Counted from the stretch's first letter, positions 6,984 to 16,124 are shown. The stretch is DNA of 41,181 nt from Kineosphaera limosa NBRC 100340 (GCF_000298215.1 NZ_BAHD01000062.1:1-41181); one strand, 5' to 3'. A program made the numbers and translations. Notes: generated by a model from the sequence alone, not told the origin.

Positions 6984-8543
6984 ATGAACGCCCCCTCGCA
7001 CCGCCGCCTGCTCGCCGTGTGCCTCGGCCTGGGTCTCGTCGTCGCCCCGCTGCAGGGTCTGGCCGTGGGGCCGGCCAACGGGTCGCCCGAGGTGCACCAC
7101 GCCGCCCTGCAGGCCCTGGACTCCGCCACGACAGCCCAGCAGGCTCAGGCGGCCCAGCAGTCTCAGGCGGCCGGGCAGGCCCCGACTGCGGGGGCCGCCT
7201 CCCAGGCCGCCCGCCCCAGCGCGTTCGTCGTCAACGTCGGCAGCGGGGGGCGCATCGCCGACGGCCGCCTGCACGTCGTGCGCACCGCCGTCGTCAAGGC
7301 CGGCGGCCGGGTAGTGCAGGAGTGGCCGCAGATCGGCGTCCTCGTGGTGCACAGCACCCGGGCCGACTTCGCCACCCGGCTGCGTCCCGGCGCCGCGACC
7401 GGGATCACCTCGGTGGGGCCGACCCGCACGGTGCCCATCACCGAGTCGCTGCGTTCGGTGCGCGCCAACCCGCCGCGCGCGGGGCTCGCGAGCCCCGCGG
7501 CACCCCGCAGGAGCCCCGACCCCAAAGAGCGGGAGCAGTGGGGTCTGGCGGCGGTCCGCGCCGTCGGCGCGACCCCGGCGGCCGCGACGATGTCGGCGCG
7601 CACCCTGGCCGGAGTGACGGTCGCCGTCGTCGACAGCGGCATCGAGGCCGCCCATCCCGACCTGCGGGGCCGCATCGACGCCAGCGCGTCGGTGGACTGC
7701 ACGAACGGGGGCCGCCCCGACCGCACCCCCAGCCGATGGTTGAACACCACGAGCGGCCACGGCACGCACGTCGCAGGCATCATCGCCGCGGCCCGCAACG
7801 GCGTCGGCGGCTCCGGCGTGGCCCCCGGCGTGCGGCTGGCGTCGGTCAAGGTGGTCAACAACGACGGCTTCATCTACCCCGAGTACGCGATCTGCGGCAT
7901 CATCTCGGTCGCCGACAAAGGCATCCGGCTGGCCAATCACAGCTACTACGTCGACCCGTGGCAGTTCTGGTGCAGCACCGACAAGCGCCAGGCCGCGGGC
8001 CGGGAGGCGGTGCGGCGGGCGTTCGCTTACGCGCACTCGCGGGGCGTTCTGTCGGTGGCAGCCGCCGGCAACGAAGGCCTCGATCTGGCGCGCAAGACCC
8101 GCGATGTGGCGAGTCCGGGCGACTCCGCGCCGGTCGCACGCACCCTCAACAGCACCTGTCTGAACCTGCCGGCCGAATTGCCCGGTGTCGTGACGGTCTC
8201 GGCGGCCGACCCGGGCGCGCGCCTGGCCGACTACTCCAACTACGGGCGCAACGTCATCGACGTCATCGCGCCCGGCTCCGACATCGTCTCGACGGTCCCG
8301 GGCCGCAGTTGGGCCCAGATGTCCGGCACGTCGATGGCGGCGCCCTTCACCACCGGCGTGCTGGCGCTGCTGGCCGCCCGCAACCCCACGGCCTCCCCGA
8401 ATCAGTTGTCGGCGCTGCTGCTGCGCCAGGCCCGCGACGTGCCGTGCCCCCGCGGCGACCGCCGCTGCACGGGCACGACCGCCCGTAACTCCTTCGCCGG
8501 TGAGGGCATGGTGGACGCCTCCCGGGCCGTCGGCCGCCCCTGA
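6984..8543 (+). CDS. Secreted S8 family serine protease (subtilase)
   Basis: This 519-residue exported peptidase begins with a signal peptide (residues 1-27: basic start, hydrophobic core, Ala-rich end). A Gln/Ala-rich linker follows at about 45-75, then a propeptide-like region at about 80-160. The subtilisin fold starts near residue 185. The catalytic triad is Asp217 (VAVVDSGIE), His259 (SGHGTHVAG) and Ser450 (MSGTSMAAP), and the oxyanion Asn is at 363 (AAGNEG). Several Cys residues lie in the catalytic domain, which suggests disulfides. There is no sortase motif and no C-terminal membrane helix, so it is probably released. It resembles actinobacterial mycosin-like or general subtilases but sits outside any ESX locus. 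The start is the first ATG after the promoter, with a weak ribosome site. Confidence 0.88.
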   Translation: MNAPSHRRLLAVCLGLGLVVAPLQGLAVGPANGSPEVHHAALQALDSATTAQQAQAAQQSQAAGQAPTAGAASQAARPSAFVVNVGSGGRIADGRLHVVRTAVVKAGGRVVQEWPQIGVLVVHSTRADFATRLRPGAATGITSVGPTRTVPITESLRSVRANPPRAGLASPAAPRRSPDPKEREQWGLAAVRAVGATPAAATMSARTLAGVTVAVVDSGIEAAHPDLRGRIDASASVDCTNGGRPDRTPSRWLNTTSGHGTHVAGIIAAARNGVGGSGVAPGVRLASVKVVNNDGFIYPEYAICGIISVADKGIRLANHSYYVDPWQFWCSTDKRQAAGREAVRRAFAYAHSRGVLSVAAAGNEGLDLARKTRDVASPGDSAPVARTLNSTCLNLPAELPGVVTVSAADPGARLADYSNYGRNVIDVIAPGSDIVSTVPGRSWAQMSGTSMAAPFTTGVLALLAARNPTASPNQLSALLLRQARDVPCPRGDRRCTGTTARNSFAGEGMVDASRAVGRP

Positions 8544-8566
8544 GCCAAAAGGCCACCGGGTCAAAA

Positions 8567-8636
8567 GCCACTGAGCCAAAGTCACTTAGCCGAAGCCACT
8601 GAGCCGAAGCCACTCAGCCGAAGCCACTCAGTCGAA
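8567..8636 (+). repeat. 14-bp tandem repeat after the subtilase stop
   Basis: Five units of consensus GCCACTNAGCCGAA run at 8567, 8581, 8595, 8609 and 8623, each 14 bp with one to three changes. A sixth degenerate unit lies just upstream. The subtilase stop context (TGAGCCAAAA at 8541) resembles the unit core TGAGCCAAA, so the array seems to derive from sequence around the stop codon. Confidence 0.85.
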
Positions 8637-8684
8637 CCGATTGCCTCGGGCCCAAGGGCCCATGGCGGGCATGAACCCCGGGCG

Positions 8685-8690
8685 TAGCGT
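8685..8690 (+). promoter_or_regulatory. Candidate -10 box for hppA
   Basis: TAGCGT lies 54 bases before the chosen GTG (8745) and matches TANNNT. It is identical to the hexamer before the subtilase. The stretch between the 14-bp repeats and this box contains GGGCCCAAGGGCCC (8648-8661), which may form a weak hairpin. Confidence 0.35.
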
Positions 8691-8744
8691 GGTCGGCATC
8701 GAGCGCCGGCAAGGGTGCCGGGGCTCACGACAGAGAGATTCGTC

Positions 8745-11234
8745 GTGTTACTGGCTCCTTCCAGACCCGGTGACGACGCCCCCGGCGCCGCCCCCCAGGC
8801 CCCCCTTTCAAAACTGGCTCGCTTCGCCGTTCTCGGCGTCAGCGCATTGGCACTCACGGCCTGCGCCGCGGCCCCCGCGCAAGAGGGCGACCATCACGTC
8901 GGGGGCGAGGCAACCCTCGTTCTGCCCGACCTGTCGATGGTCGACTTCGCGGGCATTCCCGGCCGCACCTTGCTGCTGTTCGCGATGATCATCTGCGCGT
9001 TCGGTCTCGGCTTCGGTGTGTTCACGTATTCGCGGCTGCGCGCGATGCCGGTGCACGCCTCGATGCGCGAGGTGTCCGAACTCATTTACACCACGTGCAA
9101 GGCGTACCTGATGCAGCAGGGCAAGTTCCTGCTGCTGCTGTGGGTCTTCATCGCGATCGTCATCGTCGCCTATTACCGTTTCCTCGTCGGTTTCGACTGG
9201 GGCCGGGTGGCGATCGTTATCGCGTTCAGCCTCATCGGCATGGCCGGCTCGTACGGGGTCGCGTGGTATGGCATCCGGGTCAATACGCTGGCCAACTCGC
9301 GCACGGCGTTCGCCTCGCTGCGCGGCAAGCCCTACCCGGTGCACTCGATCCCCATGCAGTCCGGCATGTCGGTCGGCATGGTGCTCATCAGCGTCGAGCT
9401 GTTCCTCATGCTCGTCATCCTCACGCTGCTGCCCGGCGAGGTCGCCGGGGCCTGCTTCATCGGCTTCGCGATCGGTGAGTCGCTCGGCGCTTCGGTGCTG
9501 CGCATCGCGGGCGGTATCTTCACGAAGATCGCCGACATCGGCTCCGACCTCATGAAGATCGCGTTCAAGATCAAGGAAGACGACGCCCGTAACCCCGGCG
9601 TCATCGCCGACTGCACCGGTGACAACGCCGGCGACTCGGTGGGCCCGTCGGCCGACGGTTTCGAGACCTACGGCGTGACCGGCGTCGCCCTGGTGACCTT
9701 CATCCTCATCGGCGTACACGACCCGAACGTTCAGGTCACGCTGCTGGTATGGATGTTCCTCATCCGCGCGATGATGCTCATCGCTTCCGCATTGGCGTAT
9801 CAGGCCAACGATCTGTTCACCCGCCGCCGCTGGGGCGCGCGCGATCAGATGAACTTCGAGGCACCGCTGACGAACCTCGTGTGGCTCACCTCGGCGCTGT
9901 GCATCATCTTCACCTTCGCGTCGTCGGCCGTGCTGTTGTCGCACGAGCCCGACGGCCTGTGGTGGAAGTTGTCGGCGATCATCACGTGCGGCACCCTGGC
10001 CGGCGCGCTGATCCCCGAACTCGTCAAGGTGTTTACCTCCACCGAGTCGGCCCACGTGCGTGAGGTCGTCAAGTCCTCCCGCCAGGGTGGCGCCTCGCTG
10101 AACATTCTCTCCGGCCTCGTGGCCGGCAATATCTCCGGATTCTGGCTCGGCATCGTCGTCGTCGGCCTCATGGGCGGCGCGTACGGGATCAGCGAATTGG
10201 GCCTGGATCAACTGATGCTGGCGCCCTCGGTGTTCGCCTTCGGTCTCGTGGCCTTCGGCTTCCTCGGCATGGGTCCGGTGACGATCGCGGTCGACTCCTA
10301 CGGCCCGGTCACCGACAACGCGCAGTCGGTCTATGAGCTCTCGCTCATCGAAGAGGAGCCGAACATCGACTCCCAGCTGCAGAACGAGTTCGGCTTCGAG
10401 CCGCAATGGGACCGCGCCAAGCAGATGCTGGAAGAGAACGACGGCGCGGGCAACACCTTCAAAGCCACGGCCAAACCGGTGCTCATCGGCACCGCGGTCG
10501 TAGGGGCCACGACGATGATCTTCGCGATCATCATGGGCCTGACCAACGGCCTGACCGAAGGAATCGTCAACCTGTCACTGCTGCACCCGCCGTTCCTGCT
10601 GGGCCTCATCACCGGCGGCGCAGTCATCTACTGGTTCACCGGCGCCTCCATCCAGGCCGTGACGACGGGTGCCTATCGGGCGGTCGAATTCATCGCGGGC
10701 AATATGACCCTGGACGGAGTGACGAAGGCGTCGGCGGAAGATTCTCGCCGAGTCGTCGAGATCTGCACCCAGTACGCCCAGCGCGGCATGCTCAACATGT
10801 TCCTCGCGATCTTCTTCGCGACGCTGAGCTTCGCCTTCGCCGAGCCGTACTTCTTCATCGGCTATCTGATCTCCATCGCGATCTTCGGGCTGTACCAGGC
10901 GATCTTCATGGCTAATGCCGGCGGCGCGTGGGACAACGCGAAGAAGATCGTGGAGGTCGACCTGCACGCCAAGGGCACCCCGCTGCACGACGCGACGATC
11001 GTCGGCGACACGGTGGGTGACCCGTACAAGGACACCTCGTCGGTGGCGCTCAACCCGGTCATCAAGTTCACGACGCTGTTCGGTCTGCTCGCCGTCGAGT
11101 TGGCCGTCAGCATGGCGGCGCGCGGACTGTCCGCGTGGACGCTGGGCTTCGGCGTGGTGTTCTTCGTCGTCGCGTGCGTCTTCGTCTGGCGCTCGTTCTA
11201 CTCAATGCGCATTCGTGAGGAGGTATCGGCATGA
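8745..11234 (+). CDS. hppA: Membrane proton-translocating pyrophosphatase
   Basis: This protein of about 829 residues hydrolyses PPi and pumps protons, or sodium, across the membrane. The conserved pyrophosphate site reads DDARNPGVIADCTGDNAGDS around residue 280-300, a divergent form of the usual ADNVGDNVGDCAG signature. A second site near the C-terminus reads ANAGGAWDNAKK and VGDTVGDPYKDTS. The K+-dependence motif is GNTFKA with Lys573 where K+-dependent enzymes have Ala, so it should be K+-independent. The N-terminus is unusual: basic residues, a hydrophobic run and LTAC with Cys40, like a lipoprotein signal, then about 25 hydrophilic residues before the first canonical helix. The start at 8745 is preferred over an in-frame GTG at 8715 because GAGAGA lies six bases before it. 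The glycosyltransferase start overlaps its stop. Confidence 0.9.
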   Translation: MLLAPSRPGDDAPGAAPQAPLSKLARFAVLGVSALALTACAAAPAQEGDHHVGGEATLVLPDLSMVDFAGIPGRTLLLFAMIICAFGLGFGVFTYSRLRAMPVHASMREVSELIYTTCKAYLMQQGKFLLLLWVFIAIVIVAYYRFLVGFDWGRVAIVIAFSLIGMAGSYGVAWYGIRVNTLANSRTAFASLRGKPYPVHSIPMQSGMSVGMVLISVELFLMLVILTLLPGEVAGACFIGFAIGESLGASVLRIAGGIFTKIADIGSDLMKIAFKIKEDDARNPGVIADCTGDNAGDSVGPSADGFETYGVTGVALVTFILIGVHDPNVQVTLLVWMFLIRAMMLIASALAYQANDLFTRRRWGARDQMNFEAPLTNLVWLTSALCIIFTFASSAVLLSHEPDGLWWKLSAIITCGTLAGALIPELVKVFTSTESAHVREVVKSSRQGGASLNILSGLVAGNISGFWLGIVVVGLMGGAYGISELGLDQLMLAPSVFAFGLVAFGFLGMGPVTIAVDSYGPVTDNAQSVYELSLIEEEPNIDSQLQNEFGFEPQWDRAKQMLEENDGAGNTFKATAKPVLIGTAVVGATTMIFAIIMGLTNGLTEGIVNLSLLHPPFLLGLITGGAVIYWFTGASIQAVTTGAYRAVEFIAGNMTLDGVTKASAEDSRRVVEICTQYAQRGMLNMFLAIFFATLSFAFAEPYFFIGYLISIAIFGLYQAIFMANAGGAWDNAKKIVEVDLHAKGTPLHDATIVGDTVGDPYKDTSSVALNPVIKFTTLFGLLAVELAVSMAARGLSAWTLGFGVVFFVVACVFVWRSFYSMRIREEVSA

Positions 11235-12319
11235 AGATCGCGATCAAGCTCGGGCTGGCCCCCGCAGCAGCCAGCGCTACCCAGAACCGGATCGAGGTGG
11301 ACGAGAACGGCGACGTGGTCGGCCTCGAGGCGGGCCCCGTGCTCGTCCGCCGGTTGCTCAACCTCTTCGCCCCGGCGATCCTCATCGGCCGCGAACGACG
11401 TTCCGGCAACGGCTTCGAGGTGCTGCCGATCGACGAGGTGGACGCTGAAAACACCCTCGTCATCAACCTCGACGTCATCGACTCCACGGAGGTGTGGGGG
11501 CAACTGCACGCCAACGCAGCCGAGCCGAAGGTCATGAACTTCGTGTGGTGGTCGGCTTCACAGCACTACCACCACCGGGTCAACAAGGCGCTGCTCGGGT
11601 TGACGTTCGCGCTGTTCCCGACGTTCGCCAACTCCGAGCGGACGGCCAGTGAGATCCGCGAGATCATGCGCATGTGGACGACGCAGCCGTTCGTCGAGCA
11701 GGCCAAGGTCGCCTTCTCGAACCTGGGGGTGCGCCTGGAGCGGGTGCAGGAGCGGCATGAGCCGAAGACTCCCGTCGTGCTCTACCCGGCCATCTACGTC
11801 GACGAGCGCAAGCGTCCGATGGCGTTTATCGAGGTCGTCGAGAGGGTCGCCAAGCGGACGCCCATCCAGGTGCAGATGCGCCTGCACGAGACGCACCTGA
11901 CCCGCACGCCTGCGATGCGGATGTCGGGGCACCGTTGGGCGTGGGTCGGTCCGTTGCGTAGCCGCGAGGACTATTGGGATGCCCTCGCCGGCACGACGGC
12001 GTTCTTGGCCACGGCCAATGAGGAGTCGTACGGGCTGGAGTACGTGGAGGCGATGCTCGCCGGCGTCATCGGGATCTTCCCCGACGAGCCGTGGGCGCAC
12101 GCGCTGGTGCCGCAGGGGTACCCGTTCTTCTACAGCTCCCCCGCCCAGGCGGAGCAGCTGCTGATGGAGGCCGTCACCGCGCCGCAGGAGGCCCGGGCCC
12201 AGCTCGACCGCCTCGTCGGCGGCTCGTTCACCGACTGGGTGCGCGGCCACCACGACGACGACGATTTCGAACAGCAACTCTCCGACACCGTCCGCCGCTG
12301 GTTCGGCGACTGGAACTGA
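11231..12319 (+). CDS. Family 1-like (GT-B) glycosyltransferase
   Basis: This 362-residue cytoplasmic protein is coupled to hppA by an ATGA overlap and has its own AGGAGG eight bases before the ATG. The C-terminal half carries the EX7E nucleotide-sugar motif (EESYGLEYVEAM), followed by GVIGIFPDEPWA, as in GT-B retaining enzymes. The N-terminal half (residues 1-130) has HANAAEPKVMNFVWWSASQHYH, which vaguely recalls DUF3524/queuosine-type mannosyltransferases, but I cannot fix the acceptor. The protein ends in a run of aspartates (HHDDDDFEQQ) and WFGDWN. There is no signal peptide or membrane helix. Its coupling to a pyrophosphatase is unusual. A terminator follows directly. Confidence 0.75.
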   Translation: MKIAIKLGLAPAAASATQNRIEVDENGDVVGLEAGPVLVRRLLNLFAPAILIGRERRSGNGFEVLPIDEVDAENTLVINLDVIDSTEVWGQLHANAAEPKVMNFVWWSASQHYHHRVNKALLGLTFALFPTFANSERTASEIREIMRMWTTQPFVEQAKVAFSNLGVRLERVQERHEPKTPVVLYPAIYVDERKRPMAFIEVVERVAKRTPIQVQMRLHETHLTRTPAMRMSGHRWAWVGPLRSREDYWDALAGTTAFLATANEESYGLEYVEAMLAGVIGIFPDEPWAHALVPQGYPFFYSSPAQAEQLLMEAVTAPQEARAQLDRLVGGSFTDWVRGHHDDDDFEQQLSDTVRRWFGDWN

Positions 12320-12340
12320 CCCGCCCCGAACCCGGCAACA

Positions 12341-12380
12341 CCGAACGGGCCCGTGCACCCCAGGGGCGCGGCCCGTTCGG
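12341..12380 (+). terminator. Hairpin terminator of the hppA operon
   Basis: CCGAACGGGCC (12341-12351) pairs perfectly with GGCCCGTTCGG (12370-12380) around an 18-base spacer that can itself form CCCC/GGGG pairs. It lies 22 bases after the glycosyltransferase stop. Confidence 0.75.
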
Positions 12381-12425
12381 TCGCGAACTGTTGCGGCAAA
12401 TAGTCATGACCGAATGCGCAGGCTA

Positions 12426-12896
12426 CTAGAAACCAGTCGGTCTCAGAAGTTCAATCCGCGCAGATTGACCACTCGACCGCCATTCCCAATCGATAAAGTA
12501 GGTTGAGATTCTGAAGAATCCTCTCGCGTCCAGGTCTGCAGATGTGACCCACTCCCACTCGTCATCCGGCGGGGTCACGCCCCCCTGCCAGGTGGCACGA
12601 AAGTCTACGACACGTTCGAATCGAATATTCCCACGCATTCGCGGAGTCGAGACTGTTAGGTTGAGCACCGTTGAGCCAGCGACATGCCCCACACAGAGAC
12701 GCTGCAGGTACATATCATCCATGAGGATTGGAGTCGGTGACAGGCCATCCAGATGCCACCAGTCACCCGATTTTTCACCCATCACATGAACTTCTGTCCA
12801 CGAAGCACCGTGAGGTCCGGTCGCGACGTCGTCTTCGTTCAACACTTCCACCCCCTGCGTCGACACTGAAAGTCGACCCGCCAGAGTTGAGCCCAC
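12426..12896 (-). pseudogene. Frameshifted C-terminal part of an RHS relic, or orphan protein
   Basis: A 156-residue frame lies on the minus strand. Its first residues (AGRLSVSTQG) read like the continuation of an RHS repeat core in another frame, so it is probably the tail of the RHS fragment at 12839-13588 after a frameshift near 12885. The rest is not RHS-like: it is rich in Trp, Asp and beta-prone segments (EKSGDWWHLDG, STPRMRGNIRF, DDEWEWVTSADL) and ends RIELLRPTGF. Base composition is clearly less GC-rich than its neighbours and codon third positions are mixed, which suggests transferred DNA. It may be the variable C-terminal domain or the partner of an RHS effector. I do not recognise a fold or catalytic motif. 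Confidence 0.5.
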
Positions 12897-13588
12897 CCCG
12901 TCACCGAGTCCTGGGTGATCGAGCCCGGCAGGTCGTCATCGAAATACCCCAGGCTCAGCCCACCACGGCCCGGGTCGGGGGCGTCCGCCGCCGGGACCGA
13001 CGTGGCCCGACCGAACGGGTCGTACACGTAGCTACCGCTGCCCGACGCACCAGTCGTGGCCCGATCCGCGCTGTCATACGCGTAGCTGCTCGTCACGACC
13101 CCGGTCCCGGCACCGGCGCAGCTCGAGGCGTACGACCCGGACGTCCGCGAGGTCCGCCGCCCGTTGGCATCAAACGCATATCCGGTGACCCGGCACACCG
13201 AGACTCCCGGGTCATCCCCGGTGACCGGGGCGGTCCGGTCCCGGACACTGAGCAGGCGACCGTGCACGTCATAACCGTAATCACGCGTGTACGGGACCGC
13301 ACGCCCCCGCAGCCACCGCCCTGCGGGAAGAGGCGCACCCGGGCACGCAGGGGACACCACCAGAGGCGTCGCCACGTCCAACGATGCGAGCCACGATGGA
13401 ACTCCCCTGATGACCCCCACAGTCCCGCCGCCCCACCGGCGCACAACAGCACCAGTAGAAGTCACCAACCGCGCGTTAGCCAGAGGCCGCCGAGGTTCTT
13501 GACCATCCCCATGCCAAAGCGTTGCGTGCACGAGATGCTCGACCTGGGGCCGTCCGCCACTGAACGGGCCAGCTGACCTTGGTCTCAA
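12839..13588 (-). pseudogene. RHS/YD-repeat protein fragment
   Basis: A frame of 249 codons on the minus strand contains four YD-type repeats in its second half: YGYDVHGRLLSV, YAFDANGRRTSR, YAYDSADRATT and YVYDPFGRATSV. These are followed by LGYFDDDLPGSITQD, which matches the core of actinobacterial RHS proteins just before the cage-closing region. RHS proteins are normally over 1000 residues, carry a secretion region at the N-terminus and end in a toxin domain. Here the N-terminal part (about residues 1-105) is not RHS-like and the frame stops just after the last repeat, where the reading continues in another frame. The fragment is therefore a decayed remnant. No promoter or ribosome site fits. 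Confidence 0.7.
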
Positions 13589-13857
13589 CGACGCGACGGG
13601 TGGCCCGTTGCACTGTGTGTTCGTGCTCAGCGGCGGCGGCCTCGAGGGGCGCCTGCGCCACCGTTTTCAGGGCCGCAACGCGACCGTTTTCCGGATCTCG
13701 ACGAGTAGCGCTGGCCCGTAGCCGTGGGGCCGCGGCCCTGACCCGGGGGGCAAGGCCAGCGCCGGGGCGACGGCTCCCCCGCCAGCCCGTTCGGCGCGCA
13801 TTCGCGCCTCTCGCCCGACGCTTGGCCGGAAGAGGTGAAGAACCGCGCGCCCGCCAT
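13589..13857. other. Gene-poor stretch between the RHS relic and acs
   Basis: Several short open frames exist on both strands but none shows family motifs, a ribosome site or consistent third-position bias. A short minus-strand stretch that could read VAQAPLEAAAAEHEHTVQ is coding-like but is interrupted. The region may be further debris of the RHS islet. Confidence 0.4.
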
Positions 13858-13863
13858 TAGGTT
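13858..13863 (+). promoter_or_regulatory. Candidate -10 box for acs
   Basis: TAGGTT matches TANNNT and would give a leader of about 107 bases before the GTG at 13977. A single copy of the LytTR-like nonamer ACCGTTCGG lies at 13889-13897 inside that leader. Confidence 0.35.
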
Positions 13864-13976
13864 TGGACCCACGTCGCGAAGACCGCTGACCGTTCGGCCG
13901 ACTCCGGCCGTGCGGCCGCTTCGCGTGTCGAGCATTGCACTGACGACGATGACGTCCCCAGCAGCAGGAGGCAGCC

Positions 13977-15929
13977 GTGGCCGAAGAGACCACCACCGAA
14001 GCCCACACCTATCCACCGAGCGAGCAGACCACGCAGTACGCGAACGCCAAGGCCGACCTGTACGAGCAGGCCGACGCCGACTTCGAAGGCTTCTGGGCCG
14101 ACCAGGCGCGCAAGTACGTCACCTGGGGCACCGACTTCGACCAGGTGCTCGACTGGTCCGACGCCCCGTTCGCGAAGTGGTTCGTCGGCGGCGAACTCAA
14201 CGTCGCCTACAACTGCGTCGACCGCCACGTCGAGGAGGGCAACGGCGACCGGGTCGCGATCCACTTCGTCGGGGAGCCCGGCGACGAGCGCGACATCACC
14301 TACGCCCAACTCAAAGACGAGGTCTGCAAGGCCGCCAACGCCCTCTCCGAGCTAGGCGTCAGCAAGGGCGACGCGGTCGCCGTCTACATGCCGATGATCC
14401 CCGAGACCATCATCGGCATGCTCGCCTGCGCCCGCCTGGGCGCCCCCCACTCGGTGGTCTTCGGCGGGTTCTCCTCCGACGCGCTGCGCAGCCGCATCGA
14501 CGACTGCAAGGCCAAGGTCGTCATCACCGCCGACGCCGGCTACCGCCGCGGCACCCCCTCGCCGCTGAAGCCGGCCGTCGACAAGGCGCTGGAGAAGGCC
14601 GACGGCGGCTCCGTGGAGAAGGTGTTGGTCGTCAACCGGGGCGACACCGATCCTGAGATGAAGGAAGGCCGCGACGTCTGGTGGCACGACGTCGTCGATT
14701 CCGCCTCCACCGAGCACACCGCGGAGAACCACGACAGCGAGCACCCGCTGTTCATCCTCTACACCTCGGGCACGACGGGTAAGCCGAAGGGCATCCTGCA
14801 CACGTCCGGTGGCTACCTCGTGCAGACCGCGTACACGAACAGCGTCGCGCACGACGTGCACCCCGGCGAAGACGTCTACTGGTGCACGGCCGACGTCGGC
14901 TGGATCACCGGGCACAGCTACATCGTCTACGGCCCGCTGGCCAACGGCGTCACGCAGGTCGTCTACGAAGGCACCCCGGATTCGCCGCACAAGGGCCGCT
15001 GGTGGGAGATCGCGCAGAACAAGGGCGTCACGGTCTTCTACACCGCGCCGACCGCGATCCGCGCGTGCATGAAGTGGGGCGACGACATCCCCGCCAAGTT
15101 CGACCTGTCCAAGATCCGCATCCTGGGGTCGGTGGGCGAGCCGATCAACCCGCAGGCGTGGGAGTGGTACCGCGAGCACATCGGCCACGACGAGGCGCCG
15201 ATCGTCGACACGTGGTGGCAGACCGAGACCGGCGCGATCATGATCAGCCCGCTGCCCGGCGTCACCGACCTGGTGCCCGGCTCGGCGCAGAAGCCGCTGC
15301 CCGGCATCGCGGTCGAGATCGTCGACGACGAGGCCAAGCCCGTCGAGCGCGGCCAGACGGGTCTGCTGGTCGTCACCAAGCCGTGGCCCTCGATGCTGCG
15401 CGGCATCTTCGGTGACAACGAGCGCTACAAGCAGACGTACTGGTCGCGGTTCGAGAACCTGTACTTCGCCGGCGACGGCGCCAAGTTCGACGAGGACGGC
15501 AACATCTGGGTGCTGGGCCGCGTCGACGACGTCATGAACGTCTCGGGTCACCGCCTGTCGACCGCGGAGATCGAGTCGGCTCTGGTCAGCCACGACCGGG
15601 TCGCCGAGGCCGCCGTCGTGGGCGCCACCGACGACATGACCGGCCAGGCGGTCGTCGCGTTCGTCATCCTGCGTGAGGGCGGCGCGAGCGACGAGGACCA
15701 GGAGAAGCTGGTGCAGGAGTTGCGCGGCCACGTCGGCAACGAGATCGGCCCGATCGCAAAGCCGAAGTCGGTGATGATCGTCTCCGAGCTGCCCAAGACC
15801 CGCTCCGGCAAGATCATGCGCCGCCTGCTCAAGGATGTCGCCGAGAACCGCGACGTCGGCGACACCTCCACCCTCACCGACTCCTCGGTGATGGACTTCA
15901 TCAAGAACAACCTGCAGGCCAAGAAGTAA
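13977..15929 (+). CDS. acs: Acetyl-CoA synthetase (AMP-forming)
   Basis: This 650-residue cytoplasmic enzyme converts acetate, ATP and CoA to acetyl-CoA, AMP and PPi. It shows the ANL-superfamily motifs: P-loop [11 protein letters not shown] (from residue 262), [24 protein letters not shown], and [20 protein letters not shown] at the hinge to the C-terminal domain. The conserved Lys612 in [11 protein letters not shown] is the residue that Pat/GNAT acetyltransferases modify in this family. Length matches Salmonella Acs. The GTG start is fixed by AGGAGG five bases upstream. It corresponds in position to Rv3667 of M. tuberculosis. PPi from this reaction could feed the pump encoded at 8745. A long hairpin terminates it. 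Confidence 0.95.
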   Translation: MAEETTTEAHTYPPSEQTTQYANAKADLYEQADADFEGFWADQARKYVTWGTDFDQVLDWSDAPFAKWFVGGELNVAYNCVDRHVEEGNGDRVAIHFVGEPGDERDITYAQLKDEVCKAANALSELGVSKGDAVAVYMPMIPETIIGMLACARLGAPHSVVFGGFSSDALRSRIDDCKAKVVITADAGYRRGTPSPLKPAVDKALEKADGGSVEKVLVVNRGDTDPEMKEGRDVWWHDVVDSASTEHTAENHDSEHPLFILYTSGTTGKPKGILHTSGGYLVQTAYTNSVAHDVHPGEDVYWCTADVGWITGHSYIVYGPLANGVTQVVYEGTPDSPHKGRWWEIAQNKGVTVFYTAPTAIRACMKWGDDIPAKFDLSKIRILGSVGEPINPQAWEWYREHIGHDEAPIVDTWWQTETGAIMISPLPGVTDLVPGSAQKPLPGIAVEIVDDEAKPVERGQTGLLVVTKPWPSMLRGIFGDNERYKQTYWSRFENLYFAGDGAKFDEDGNIWVLGRVDDVMNVSGHRLSTAEIESALVSHDRVAEAAVVGATDDMTGQAVVAFVILREGGASDEDQEKLVQELRGHVGNEIGPIAKPKSVMIVSELPKTRSGKIMRRLLKDVAENRDVGDTSTLTDSSVMDFIKNNLQAKK

Positions 15930-15946
15930 CGGCCGACGCAGACGAC

Positions 15947-15976
15947 GGTGGCCCGGGGCGCGTGCCCCGGGCCACC
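15947..15976 (+). terminator. Strong hairpin terminator of acs
   Basis: GGTGGCCCGGGGC pairs with GCCCCGGGCCACC, 13 perfect base pairs around a GCGT loop, followed by TTTCT. It lies 17 bases after the stop codon. Confidence 0.9.
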
Positions 15977-16007
15977 TTTCTGTCTCGGCCGACACCCGAC
16001 GACCACC

Positions 16008-16124
16008 CGCGCTCGGCGAAACGGGCAACATACTGCGCGCCGCACCTAGCGCCCCCGAACGCCGGACGCCCACCGGCTGGCGCGCTCGGCAGAACGGGCA
16101 ACATGTTGCGCGCCGCACCTAGCG
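16008..16124. repeat. Two 44-bp direct repeats, 73 bp apart
   Basis: 16008-16051 and 16081-16124 are identical except for four bases. Each contains GGGCAACAT, then GCGCGCCGCACCTAGCG. The second copy has a perfect GCAACATGTTGC palindrome (16098-16109), and the first has GCAACATACTGC at the same place. They fill most of the gap between the acs terminator and the PFK remnant. No coding function is visible. They may be a dispersed intergenic element or an operator pair. Confidence 0.85.

Noticed and set aside
13889-13897. ACCGTTCGG as a LytTR box controlling acs
   Set aside because: Only one copy is present, with no second box one or two turns away, and it lies downstream of the likely -10 box.
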